Shown here one piece after another: positions 45,631-54,710 of a stretch of DNA of 64,000 bases. Made by a program: the position numbers and the translations under genes. The stretch is from the NCBI RefSeq assembly GCF_004122105.1, contig NZ_SBKN01000001.1, positions 372,001-436,000 of the forward strand, in the 5' to 3' direction. Within the stretch, counting starts at the first letter, position 1, and each line of letters begins with the position of its first letter. The notes under the pieces are model-generated. The model had not been told where the DNA came from. It saw only the letters and a list, made by a program, of their open reading frames with translations, and ran no database searches. Origin of the DNA: Flavobacterium stagni (GTDB taxonomy: Bacteria; Bacteroidota; Bacteroidia; Flavobacteriales; Flavobacteriaceae).

Positions 45631-46824
45631 TCACTTGATTATGTTTAAGCTTTTTCCTACCTCAGTAAATGCAGCTATTGCTTTATCGAGATGGTTTTGG
45701 GTGTGTGCTGCTGAAAGTTGCACGCGAATTCGGGCCTTTTCTTTTGGCACTACCGGGTAAAAGAACCCAATTACATAAATCCCTTTTTTCAATAATTCAT
45801 CGGCCATCACCTGTGAAAGTTGGGCATCATAAAGCATTACGGGTACAATCGCTGAGTCCCCATCAATGATATCAAACCCTGCTTCTTTCATTCCTTTTTT
45901 GAAATAATTGGTATTCCATTCCAATTGATCGCGCAACGAAGTGTCTTTTTCTAATAATTCAAAAACTTTGATGGAAGCCCCAACAATACTTGGCGCTAAC
46001 GAATTTGAAAACAAATACGGACGCGAACGCTGTCTTAAAATTTCAATAATTTCTTTTTTGGCAGTGGTATAACCTCCCATGGCACCTCCCAAAGCTTTAC
46101 CTAAAGTTCCAGTAATAATGTCTACCCGACCCATTACACCTTTAGCTTCTAGCGTTCCTTTTCCAGTTGCACCAATAAATCCGGCGGCATGACATTCATC
46201 CACCATGACTAATGCATCATATTGATCGGCCAAATCGCAAATTTTATCCAAGGGTGCTACTAAACCATCCATAGAAAACACACCATCGGTTACAATTAAT
46301 TTGAATCGATGTCCGGCCGCTGTGGCTTTTTGAAGTTGTGCTTCTAAATCGGCCATGTTGTTATTTTCATACCGATACCTTGCTGCTTTACACAAACGCA
46401 CGCCATCAATGATCGAAGCATGATTCAAACTATCCGAAATAATACAATCTTCTTCACCCAACAAAGGTTCAAAAACGCCTCCATTTGCATCAAATGCAGC
46501 CGCATATAAAATCGTATCTTCTGTGCCGTAAAAATCAGCAATCTTTTGTTCTAAAGTTTTATGAATATCTTGGGTCCCACAAATGAATCGCACCGAAGAC
46601 ATTCCAAAACCATGGGTATCCATAGCGTCTTTTGCTGCCTGTATAACTTCTGGATGTGAAGATAAACCCAAATAATTATTCGCACAAAAATTTAAAACGG
46701 TCTCACCATTAACTGTGATTTCAGCACCTTGAGGTGAGGTGATGATGCGTTCTTTTTTAAATATTCCTCCGTCTTTAATCGACTGGATTTCATTTTGTAA
46801 ATGTTGTTGAATTTTTCCGTACAT
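45631..46824 (-). CDS. kbl: Glycine C-acetyltransferase (2-amino-3-ketobutyrate CoA ligase)
   Basis: 397 residues from ATG 46824 ([14 protein letters not shown]); 17 further upstream codons are open but overlap the addA-like stop. PLP Lys in [15 protein letters not shown] (about 243), [10 protein letters not shown] and [10 protein letters not shown] are present. Alpha-oxoamine synthase family; converts 2-amino-3-ketobutyrate and CoA to glycine and acetyl-CoA in threonine breakdown. The threonine dehydrogenase gene is not in view. 16 bp downstream of the AddA-like gene, so likely co-transcribed. Confidence 0.94.
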   Translation of the reverse strand: MYGKIQQHLQNEIQSIKDGGIFKKERIITSPQGAEITVNGETVLNFCANNYLGLSSHPEVIQAAKDAMDTHGFGMSSVRFICGTQDIHKTLEQKIADFYGTEDTILYAAAFDANGGVFEPLLGEEDCIISDSLNHASIIDGVRLCKAARYRYENNNMADLEAQLQKATAAGHRFKLIVTDGVFSMDGLVAPLDKICDLADQYDALVMVDECHAAGFIGATGKGTLEAKGVMGRVDIITGTLGKALGGAMGGYTTAKKEIIEILRQRSRPYLFSNSLAPSIVGASIKVFELLEKDTSLRDQLEWNTNYFKKGMKEAGFDIIDGDSAIVPVMLYDAQLSQVMADELLKKGIYVIGFFYPVVPKEKARIRVQLSAAHTQNHLDKAIAAFTEVGKSLNIIK

Positions 46825-46840
46825 AGTATTCGTTCGTTTG

Positions 46841-49800
46841 TTAGTGCAAATGTACAATTTCGACTTGCTCGCCAATGTAAACCAATGTTTTTTTCATCAC
46901 TTTCAATCCCATGGCTTCCAAAGCTTGTGCATAACCGTCAAGTTGTTTACGGTATTTCTCTTGATGCGTTCCCGTTTTGTAATCCAATAAATAAGCCTGA
47001 TTCTGTGCATTGATGACTACACGGTCGGGTTTTAATACGGGACCATGCTCAAGCAACAAGGTCTGTTCATTGTATACTTTGGCATGGGTTTCAAAAAATT
47101 CCGTCAACTCCTCATGAAAAACGAGAGATTCAACCGTAGCTTGAATTGTAGCTAATTGATCACCATGAATTAATCCTTCTTCTAAGGCGCGTTGTAAGGC
47201 CCATTCCACATCCGAAGCTACTTTTATTTTCGCCATTATTTCATGCACCAAATTTCCATAAGCGATGGCTTCTTGTTGGTGGGTGTTCCACATCAAACTT
47301 TCGCGTTGGGCGATTTTTATATTTTTTGGGTCAAATTTTTGAACCACTTTGGGGATGATTTGCGACGATCGCCCCTGAACTTCAGGTCTTGAAATTCGCT
47401 GGGGATTTCCAAAATATACAGGCCCTTCATCAATTGAATGTCCGTTATTTTCTAGAAATTCAATAAAAAAGGAAGAGAGATTATTTCGTAATTCCCCTTT
47501 TGTTGTTCGATTATTCGCCGAAATCACATACAATTGCTCTACCGCACGGGTTAAAGCTACATATAGCACATTAATCGTATCGAGTAAATCTTCTTGTTTG
47601 CGTTGGTTATAGACCACGGCAGCTTCGGCATTATAACCTTCTACCTCATTCTTTTTGGCGACTAAGGCTTTGGAAATTCCAATTTCATCCTCATTGGTGT
47701 CCAACCACATTTTATCCCCTTTGGACAACGACAAATTTTCTTCAGCAAATGGGAAAAGTACAACGGGGAACTCCAATCCTTTCGACTTGTGAATGGTCAT
47801 AATTCGAATAGCATCGTTGCCCTCAGGAGAGGAAATACTGAGTTTGTGCGCGTGATTGTCCCAAAAGTTCAAAAAATCAGACAATCCCATTTGTTTTCGC
47901 AGGTCTTGCTCCAAAACTACATCTTGAAAATATTGGAGGTAGGCATTGTGTTTTTCGGCTGGAATGATTAATTCTGATAAATATTCTACCGCATCAAACA
48001 ATGCTTTTTTTCGGAGGTTTTGAAAAGAAAAAGAAGCCCATTTTGGTCCTAAACTCGTTTTTAAATAATGTTCCCAAAGCGACTCTTGTTTCATTGTCAT
48101 TCCGTTGGCTATAAAATCGTGAATGGATTCAGGAAATGTGTTTTTGGCCAAATAATAGGAAAATTGAGCTTTGGCTTCCAAATCTGACGGATTGTTCAAA
48201 TACCGCAACACGGCAATTAAGACCCGAACTTCTCCCGAAGCAGCCAACATTAAACTCTCCGAAGAAACAATCGGCAGTCCTTGTTCGGTCAAAAATTGGG
48301 CTAGCAACGCACCATGACGGTTGTTGCGAATTAGTATCGCAATATCGCGATAGGCAAATCCTTGATTTCGAATGGAAGCTATCGTATTTACTACCGATTG
48401 AAGATAATGATCCGCTTTGTCTAATGTATCTTCGTCTTGCTCGTTTTTGGGTACATCTGGTAGAAATTCAAAGGAAACAAACCCGCCTTTTTTGGCTGTT
48501 GTTTTCTGACTGCTGTACTGTTCGTATAAATTTTTATAATCTTCATTATCAAATTTGCCCGACAAAAATTGAAAGAAATCGTTGTTAAATTCGATAATTT
48601 CCGAATAACTCCGGTAATTCGTTTCCAAGGTTTTTCGAGCAAAATCTTTGTTGGAAAAGGGATTTTCTCCTTTACCTAAAGCAATAAACTGTTCCGCTTT
48701 TCCACCCCGCCAACGGTAAATGGATTGTTTGGGATCGCCCACTAACAATAGCGAACCTGCAACTCCATTTTCTTCGCCTGCCAAGGCATTGTCAATTAGT
48801 GGAATTAAATTTTTCCATTGCAATTCCGACGTATCTTGAAATTCATCAATGAAAAAATGACGGTACTTCTCCCCTAATTTTTCATAAATAAAAGGCGCGG
48901 GTTGGTGCTGAATTTGTTCGTGAATCAACTTATTAAATTCGGCAATCGACAATATGTTTTGCTCTTCTTGTAAAGCTTGTAATTTTTTCTGCAAGGTGTT
49001 GAGCAAAGAAAGCGGTGTGACGTTTTTCAAAAAAGCCGTGTAAAACAATTGCTTATCCAAACACGCATATAAAGTTTGTAACATCGCCATGATTTCGGGC
49101 AAAAGCGATTCGATCAAAGCACCATCTTTCGCCGTTTTATTGATTACAATGGCTTCCGGTTCGCGATACGATTTATTGCTCGGGTTGTATTTATTGGCAA
49201 CAATTGACTTTAAATGGTTGGGGAAATAGCTGCCTTTAAATGATTTTAAATCGACTCCATGTCCTTCCAAGAAATCCAAAATCGCTTGGGCTGTTGCAAT
49301 CGCTTCTGATTCAAGAGATGCGGTGAGTTCGATCAATTTATTTTTCAACACCACAAAGTCTTGAATTGACTTTTCCTGAAGTTGTAAAATCTCTTCCCGA
49401 TTGTTTTCATTTAATAACAAACGGCCCGTTTCAAAAATGTCTTTGGAAATATCCCAACTCTTGTCATCGTCGGTTTTTTCCATCGTATAATTCACTAAAA
49501 GCTGGGTTAACGTTTCGTCTTCACCGGCTTGCGCAATGATAGCATCAATGGCTTCTGTCAACAAACTATCGGTGTCCAAGGAAACTTCAAAAGTGATGGG
49601 CAAATTCAAATCGTGAGCAAAGGCACGAATGACTTTGTGGGTAAATTTATCAATAGTTGAAATATCAAAAGCCGCATAGTTATGGATCAAATGTTTGATA
49701 ATCAATCGCGCCTTTTCTTGAATGGCTGCTAAGGAGAGTCCGGTATCTCGCGCAACATCCTGCATAAAATCCATCGCCTTTTCTGAAGGAGTTTCACTCG

Positions 49801-49996
49801 CAAATTGGGATAAACTTTCTACGACCCGACTTTTCATTTCGTGCACCGCTTTGTTGGTAAAAGTGATGGCTAAAATGTGGCGATAGGCATCGGGTTTGGG
49901 TGTTAAGAGGATAATTTTTAGATACTCTTTGACCAAAGTATAGGTTTTCCCTGATCCGGCTGAAGCGTCATACAATGAAAAGGCGGTCGTTCTCAT
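46841..49996 (-). CDS. UvrD/AddA-like helicase-nuclease
   Basis: 1051 residues. Walker [18 protein letters not shown] at about 9-25; helicase motifs [28 protein letters not shown] and [16 protein letters not shown]-terminal PD-(D/E)XK nuclease with VHEIMAKIK and YLLDYKTG. The architecture is that of AddA/RecB. Together with the AddB-like protein (41307-44072) it probably forms the RecBCD-equivalent of this organism. Overlaps the acetyltransferase gene by ATGA (49993-49996), implying coupled translation. Confidence 0.92.
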   Translation of the reverse strand: MRTTAFSLYDASAGSGKTYTLVKEYLKIILLTPKPDAYRHILAITFTNKAVHEMKSRVVESLSQFASETPSEKAMDFMQDVARDTGLSLAAIQEKARLIIKHLIHNYAAFDISTIDKFTHKVIRAFAHDLNLPITFEVSLDTDSLLTEAIDAIIAQAGEDETLTQLLVNYTMEKTDDDKSWDISKDIFETGRLLLNENNREEILQLQEKSIQDFVVLKNKLIELTASLESEAIATAQAILDFLEGHGVDLKSFKGSYFPNHLKSIVANKYNPSNKSYREPEAIVINKTAKDGALIESLLPEIMAMLQTLYACLDKQLFYTAFLKNVTPLSLLNTLQKKLQALQEEQNILSIAEFNKLIHEQIQHQPAPFIYEKLGEKYRHFFIDEFQDTSELQWKNLIPLIDNALAGEENGVAGSLLLVGDPKQSIYRWRGGKAEQFIALGKGENPFSNKDFARKTLETNYRSYSEIIEFNNDFFQFLSGKFDNEDYKNLYEQYSSQKTTAKKGGFVSFEFLPDVPKNEQDEDTLDKADHYLQSVVNTIASIRNQGFAYRDIAILIRNNRHGALLAQFLTEQGLPIVSSESLMLAASGEVRVLIAVLRYLNNPSDLEAKAQFSYYLAKNTFPESIHDFIANGMTMKQESLWEHYLKTSLGPKWASFSFQNLRKKALFDAVEYLSELIIPAEKHNAYLQYFQDVVLEQDLRKQMGLSDFLNFWDNHAHKLSISSPEGNDAIRIMTIHKSKGLEFPVVLFPFAEENLSLSKGDKMWLDTNEDEIGISKALVAKKNEVEGYNAEAAVVYNQRKQEDLLDTINVLYVALTRAVEQLYVISANNRTTKGELRNNLSSFFIEFLENNGHSIDEGPVYFGNPQRISRPEVQGRSSQIIPKVVQKFDPKNIKIAQRESLMWNTHQQEAIAYGNLVHEIMAKIKVASDVEWALQRALEEGLIHGDQLATIQATVESLVFHEELTEFFETHAKVYNEQTLLLEHGPVLKPDRVVINAQNQAYLLDYKTGTHQEKYRKQLDGYAQALEAMGLKVMKKTLVYIGEQVEIVHLH

Positions 49997-50532
49997 AATC
50001 CAGAAATTTGATGGCGTTGAATTTCGTACACAAAGTTAATCTTTTCGGGTTCGCCGTAATACGCCACTTCGATTTCACTTACTTTTTGGGCACCAATTTT
50101 TTCAATGGCTTTTTGCGAACGTAGATTCTGCGCGCCAATGTGAAAGAAAACGGTATCGACATATTGGAATATGTATGAAAGCATGAGTTTCTTTAATTCA
50201 CGGTTGAATCCTTTTCCCCAATACGACCTACCCACGAAGGTGTAGCCAATCAAAATAGAGGAAGTTGAAGCATCATAATCGTAAAACCGGCTGCAACCCA
50301 CTACGGCATCAGTTTCTTTTTCCACAACCAAAAAGGCACCATGAGAAGCCAGAGCACCTTCAAAATAATTTTCAAAAACGTCCCGTTGATACCGATTGGG
50401 ATTGGGATGTTGTGCCCACAAAAGCGGATCTGCAGCCACAGCAAAAAGTCCTTCAAAATGCTCGGATTTGAGGGGAAGCAACCGAATTTTATTTCCTATT
50501 AAATCGGTGGGCTGTAGCGTAAATGGCGTCAT
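49993..50532 (-). CDS. GNAT family N-acetyltransferase
   Basis: 179 residues. RimJ/RimL-like: IGYTFVGRSYWGKGFNRELKKL carries the acetyl-CoA-binding loop (about 90-112), and HIGAQNLRSQKAIEKIGAQ the conserved Asn (about 137). Probably acetylates an N-terminus or small molecule. First gene of the GNAT-addA-kbl unit. Confidence 0.88.
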   Translation of the reverse strand: MTPFTLQPTDLIGNKIRLLPLKSEHFEGLFAVAADPLLWAQHPNPNRYQRDVFENYFEGALASHGAFLVVEKETDAVVGCSRFYDYDASTSSILIGYTFVGRSYWGKGFNRELKKLMLSYIFQYVDTVFFHIGAQNLRSQKAIEKIGAQKVSEIEVAYYGEPEKINFVYEIQRHQISGL

Positions 50533-50638
50533 TAATAATACGTTAAATCTATCGTTAAATCGAGAAATAGTATTTTCTATTCCGAAGTTAAATGTATAAA
50601 TTTGAATTCAATTTAGTATTCACTTAAACGAAATAATT

Positions 50639-51247
50639 ATGGCTTTTGAATTACCACAATTACCCTATGCGTATGATGCATTGGAACCTCATATTGATGC
50701 TCGTACGATGGAAATCCACCACAGCAAACACCATAACGCGTATACAACGAACTTAAACGCGGCCATTGCTGGAACCGATTTAGAAGGAAAATCCATTGAA
50801 GAGATTTTAGAAAACTTAGACATGACCAAAGGAGCAATCCGAAATAACGGGGGTGGTTTCTACAACCACAACTTATTTTGGAACATCATGGCTCCCAATG
50901 CAGGAGGCAAACCTTCAGGAGATTTGGGTGCAGCTATCGACCGTGATTTTGGCTCTTTCGAAGAATTTAAAGCACAATTTGCGAAAGCAGGTGCTACGCA
51001 ATTTGGTTCAGGTTGGGCCTGGTTATGTGTTCACAAAGGTGGAAAATTAGAAGTATGCGCCACTCCTAACCAAGACAATCCGTTAATGCCGGGTGTGGCT
51101 TGTCAGGGATTTCCTATTTTAGGGATGGACGTTTGGGAACATGCCTACTATTTAAACTACCAAAATCGTCGTCCTGATTATATTGAAGCCTTTTTCAATG
51201 TGATTAATTGGAACGAAGTTGCTCGTTTATTCGAAGCGAATAAATAA
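50639..51247 (+). CDS. Superoxide dismutase (Fe/Mn family)
   Basis: 202 residues. Metal ligands: His27 (EIHHSKHH), the His in [11 protein letters not shown] (about 82), Asp and His in [12 protein letters not shown] (about 165-169). GGG before the second ligand and Gln in NQDNPL are more Mn-like than Fe-like, so a Mn or cambialistic enzyme is likely. Cytoplasmic; single gene with terminator at 51270-51302. Confidence 0.95.
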   Translation: MAFELPQLPYAYDALEPHIDARTMEIHHSKHHNAYTTNLNAAIAGTDLEGKSIEEILENLDMTKGAIRNNGGGFYNHNLFWNIMAPNAGGKPSGDLGAAIDRDFGSFEEFKAQFAKAGATQFGSGWAWLCVHKGGKLEVCATPNQDNPLMPGVACQGFPILGMDVWEHAYYLNYQNRRPDYIEAFFNVINWNEVARLFEANK

Positions 51248-51269
51248 AACGATTCCAACTAATAATACT

Positions 51270-51302
51270 AGCCTGATTGCCTTTGCAGTCGGGCTTTTTT
51301 TA
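51270..51302 (+). terminator. Intrinsic terminator of the superoxide dismutase gene
   Basis: AGCCTGATTGC-CTTT-GCAGTCGGGCT with two wobble pairs, followed by T7. Confidence 0.85.
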
Positions 51303-51313
51303 TAGCTATAAAA

Positions 51314-51389
51314 TAAAAAAGACGTTCGTGGTTACGAACGCCTTTTTGCCCCAAATCTACCATAAACTTAACCTACTAAATTCTATGGT
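51314..51389 (-). ncRNA. Candidate small RNA, copy 1
   Basis: Complete transcription unit on the minus strand: TTG (51422-51424), 20-bp spacer, TAAATTTG (51394-51401), predicted start A at 51389. The RNA starts ACCATAG and pairs it with TATGGT 20 nt later (5' hairpin), then has the unpaired GATTTGGGGCAAAAAGG and an intrinsic terminator CGTTCGT-AACC-ACGAACG plus T6. A second copy lies 194 bp away. No open frame of useful length. About 76 nt. Confidence 0.75.
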
Positions 51390-51509
51390 AGAACAAATTT
51401 AATAATATATGTTTTGTTAAACAACTGTTTACAAAATTTTAAGCTAAAAGGATTAAAATAAGAGGGGATACTAGGGAAATAAAAGTGGTTGAAAGAAACC
51501 GTGTAAAAA

Positions 51510-51583
51510 TAAAAAAGGTGAAAATTTCTTTTCACCCTTTTTGCCCCAAATCTACCATAAACTTAACCTACTAATGCTATGGT
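51510..51583 (-). ncRNA. Candidate small RNA, copy 2
   Basis: Same layout as copy 1: TTG (51616-51618), 20-bp spacer, TATATTTG (51588-51595), start A at 51583, core 51536-51583 with one substitution and one indel relative to copy 1, then a different terminator stem GGTGAAAA-GAAA-TTTTCACC plus T6. About 74 nt. The space between the two RNAs and between copy 2 and purF holds no gene. Confidence 0.75.
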
Positions 51584-51672
51584 GATCCAAATATATAGCG
51601 ACGCTTTATCTGATTCAAAATAATATTGATGAATAACCATAAAAATCGATAAAGTGCATGTTTTTCAGAATT

Positions 51673-53571
51673 TTAGTAAGCTCTAGCGTCTTTACCTTCA
51701 TAAAAATTCATGAATGCTTTATTCACAACACGATTGCCTCCTGGTGTAGGATAATCTCCTGTAAAATACCAATCACCAATATGCTTTGGACAGGCCAAAT
51801 GTAAATTATCTACCGTTTGGAAAATAATATCCACCTCAGCCTGAATCCCCTCTGGTTTCAGGAGTTCAGCTATCTTCTTGGAAATTTCTTTATCGCTAAA
51901 TGACGAATAGATCGCCTTCACATGATTGACTATTTCAACATCGGGCTTTCCTTCTTGTTCTTTACACTTGCGATACACCTCTTCTATGATATCCAGTTGA
52001 TTATTGTCTTTTAACAATTCAACCGCTGCGCGAAAGGCGACAAGTCCTTCCAGTTTAGCCATATCTATTCCGTAACAATCGGGATAGCGAATTTGTGGCG
52101 CTGAAGAAACTACCACAATTTTTTTCGGTCGTAAACGATCCATCATGCGAAGGATACTGTTTTTTAACGTCGTACCCCGCACAATACTGTCGTCAATAAT
52201 CACCAAGTTGTCTGTAGGCTGAATCACGCCATAGGTGACATCATACACGTGAGCCACCAAATCATCCCGACTGCTGTCTTCTGTGATAAAGGTGCGCAAC
52301 TTAGCATCTTTGATGGCGATTTTCTCGGTGCGGATTTTTACCGCCAAGATTTCTTCCAATTTTTCCTTCGTTAACGTTTTACGATTATCGAGAATATATT
52401 GGTTTTTACGTTGGTTTAAAAAGTCATTTGCCGCTTCTGCCATACCGAAGAACGAGGTCTCAGCTGTATTCGGAATATAAGAAAACACCGTATTGTCGGT
52501 ATCTTGACCTATCGACTCCAATACATCTGGTAAAATTAATTTCCCTAAAGCCTTGCGCTCTTGGTAGATTTCGGCATCGCTTCCTCTTGAAAAATAGATG
52601 CGCTCAAACGAACACGCGCGTTTTTGAACTGGTACAATAATTTCTTCCTCTGTAACGGTACCGTTTTTCTTAATAATCAAAGCATGTCCGGGCTGTAACT
52701 CTTGAATGGAGTCAAAAGCAACATTAAATACAGTCTGAATCACAGGCCGTTCTGAGGCAACGACAACCACTTCCTCATCTTCATAAAAAAAGGCGGGACG
52801 AATTCCTGCTGGATCGCGCAACACAAAGGCATCGCCGTGTCCAAACAGTCCGGCCATCGCATATCCGCCATCCCAGCCGCGTGACGCACGTTTTAGAATA
52901 CGATTAATATTTAAGCGTTCGGCAATAACAGGAGAAGCTTCTCTTTTGGACAAACCTTCATTTTTACATTCTTGGTACAAATCGGTTACTTCGTCATCCA
53001 AGAAATGCCCAATTTTTTCCATTACGGTAACGGTATCCGCCATTTCTTTAGGATGCTGCCCCAATTCTACCAAACTAGCAAAAAGTTCGGTCACATTGGT
53101 CATATTAAAATTCCCCGCCACAATTAAGTTGCGGTGCATCCAATTGTTTTGACGTAAAAACGGGTGTACACTTTCAATACTGTTTTTACCAAAAGTACCA
53201 TAACGAACATGCCCTAAAAACAATTCACCGATGTACGGCAATGTTGCTTTTTGCCAAGCCACATCATCTGCTTTATCGGGATGGGCTTCGAGTTCGCTAT
53301 TAATACGCTGATTGATTTGGGCAAAAACATCTTGTATCGGTTGTGCATCATTGGAACGAATCCTACTGATGTACCGTTCCCCCGGATCGACATCAAATTT
53401 GATCGAAGCAAATCCGGCACCATCTTGCCCACGGTTGTGCTGCTTTTCCATAAGCAAATACATTTTTTGTATGCCATAGAAAGCCGAACCGTATTTTTGT
53501 TTGTAGTAATCCAACGGTTTTTTCAACCGTAAGAGTGCAATTCCACATTCGTGTTTTACTGCATCACTCAT
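51673..53571 (-). CDS. purF: Amidophosphoribosyltransferase (glutamine-dependent), long Bacteroidota form
   Basis: 632 residues from ATG 53571; the frame is open 40 codons upstream, but those codons run through the CA-rich leader. The catalytic Cys is residue 9 (KHECGIAL), implying an 8-residue propeptide removed during maturation, as known for the B. subtilis enzyme. N-terminal Ntn-glutaminase domain about 9-310 (HNRGQDGAGFAS, GHVRYGTFG); PRPP-binding motif VIIDDSIVRGTTL in the C-terminal domain. First committed step of purine synthesis. Longer than the ~500 residues of E. coli PurF. Confidence 0.94.
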   Translation of the reverse strand: MSDAVKHECGIALLRLKKPLDYYKQKYGSAFYGIQKMYLLMEKQHNRGQDGAGFASIKFDVDPGERYISRIRSNDAQPIQDVFAQINQRINSELEAHPDKADDVAWQKATLPYIGELFLGHVRYGTFGKNSIESVHPFLRQNNWMHRNLIVAGNFNMTNVTELFASLVELGQHPKEMADTVTVMEKIGHFLDDEVTDLYQECKNEGLSKREASPVIAERLNINRILKRASRGWDGGYAMAGLFGHGDAFVLRDPAGIRPAFFYEDEEVVVVASERPVIQTVFNVAFDSIQELQPGHALIIKKNGTVTEEEIIVPVQKRACSFERIYFSRGSDAEIYQERKALGKLILPDVLESIGQDTDNTVFSYIPNTAETSFFGMAEAANDFLNQRKNQYILDNRKTLTKEKLEEILAVKIRTEKIAIKDAKLRTFITEDSSRDDLVAHVYDVTYGVIQPTDNLVIIDDSIVRGTTLKNSILRMMDRLRPKKIVVVSSAPQIRYPDCYGIDMAKLEGLVAFRAAVELLKDNNQLDIIEEVYRKCKEQEGKPDVEIVNHVKAIYSSFSDKEISKKIAELLKPEGIQAEVDIIFQTVDNLHLACPKHIGDWYFTGDYPTPGGNRVVNKAFMNFYEGKDARAY

Positions 53572-53572
53572 A

Positions 53573-53612
53573 AATTGTTGTTGTGTTGTGTTTGTGTTGT
53601 TGTGTTGTGGTT
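53573..53612 (-). other. CA-rich, G-free leader of purF
   Basis: Minus strand is a run of ACA/CAA units (CCACAACACAACAACACAAA and so on) without any G for about 40 nt directly before the purF ATG. Such sequence cannot fold and may favour ribosome access. Probably in the mRNA leader; no promoter box was identified with confidence. Confidence 0.5.
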
Positions 53613-53664
53613 TAGTGTCCTGAAAACCAATGAAATTCTCAAAACATTTATTTTTAAAGTAAAC

Positions 53665-53692
53665 AAAAATGCCCCGAAAATTTCGAGGCATA
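53665..53692 (-). terminator. Intrinsic terminator of the PfkB gene
   Basis: Minus strand ATGCCTCGAAA-TT-TTCGGGGCAT followed by TTTTTG, just after the stop at 53699. Confidence 0.82.
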
Positions 53693-53698
53693 AAGTTA

Positions 53699-54622
53699 CT
53701 ATAATTCTATTTCAAATTGCGTCAGCGCTTTAAATTGTTTCAAGCGTTGCGCCACTTCGTCTTTCGTTAAGCGCACCATTCGCTCCGTTCCAAATTGCTC
53801 CACACAAAAGGAAGCCAAATTAGACCCTTGGATGATAGCAGTTTTCAACGTTTCAAATGAGGTGTCACCTTGTTGTGCAATGTATCCGGAAAATCCTCCT
53901 GCAAAGGTATCTCCTGCTCCTGTTGGATCAAATACATCTGCTAAAGGTAATGCCGGTGCAAAGAAAATATGTTCGTTATGGAACAACAATGCGCCGTGTT
54001 CTCCTTTTTTAATCACTACATACTTCGGACCCATCGTATGAATTTTAGCGGCAGCTTTCACCAAGGAATATTCGCCCGACAATTGACGCGCTTCTTCATC
54101 ATTAATGGTAATAACGTCTACACGTTTGATTACATCCAATAATTCGGGCAATGCACAATCCATCCAGAAGTTCATGGTATCCAACACGACCAACTTAGGC
54201 TTTGCAGTCAATTGATTCAAAACACCGGTTTGTACCAAGGGATGCAAGTTCCCCAACATCACTACGTCGGCATCTTTGAAATTCTCAGGTACAATGGGGT
54301 TAAAATCAGCCAATACATTAAGCTCTGTAGCTAAAGTATCACGAGAATTCATATCGTTATGGTAACGACCGCTCCAAAAGAACGTTTTGCCACCTTGTAC
54401 AATTTCCAAACCGGAAATGTCAATATTACGTGCCGTCAATAAATCCAAATAGTCTTGTGGAAAATCATCTCCAACCACTGAAACAATCGCGGATTGTAGA
54501 TTAAAATGTGAGGCCGACAATCCGATGAATGTACCCGCACCTCCTAATATCTTGTCGGTTTTTCCAAATGGCGTTTCGATAGCATCAAAAGCCACAGTAC
54601 CTACGATTAAAAGCTTGTTCAT
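53699..54622 (-). CDS. PfkB-family carbohydrate/nucleoside kinase
   Basis: 307 residues. Ribokinase fold: GGAGTFIGLSASHF near residue 27 and the second PfkB signature DPTGAGDTFAGGFSGYI (about 243-260) with catalytic Asp. The substrate is not clear; cytoplasmic. Adjacent to purF, which may hint at a nucleoside or ribose-related substrate, but they have separate transcription. Own promoter box TATCTTTG (minus, near 54650) and terminator. Confidence 0.9.
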   Translation of the reverse strand: MNKLLIVGTVAFDAIETPFGKTDKILGGAGTFIGLSASHFNLQSAIVSVVGDDFPQDYLDLLTARNIDISGLEIVQGGKTFFWSGRYHNDMNSRDTLATELNVLADFNPIVPENFKDADVVMLGNLHPLVQTGVLNQLTAKPKLVVLDTMNFWMDCALPELLDVIKRVDVITINDEEARQLSGEYSLVKAAAKIHTMGPKYVVIKKGEHGALLFHNEHIFFAPALPLADVFDPTGAGDTFAGGFSGYIAQQGDTSFETLKTAIIQGSNLASFCVEQFGTERMVRLTKDEVAQRLKQFKALTQFEIEL

Positions 54623-54710
54623 GAACTCGTTTTTATTTTAAAGGGGCAAAGATACATTTTTAGATTAAAATGTAGCTAAGGGTATGGGCTTTAAAACGTG
54701 TTTGATGGAT

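Noticed and set aside
51341..51583. Two 48-bp near-identical repeats considered as a CRISPR or insertion-sequence remnant.
   Set aside because: Only two copies, irregular 193-bp distance, no terminal repeats or target duplication, and each copy has promoter and terminator of its own.
53571..53691. Forty-codon N-terminal extension of purF.
   Set aside because: It would bury the catalytic Cys 48 residues in and translates the CA-rich leader; MSDAVKHECG fits the short-propeptide form.
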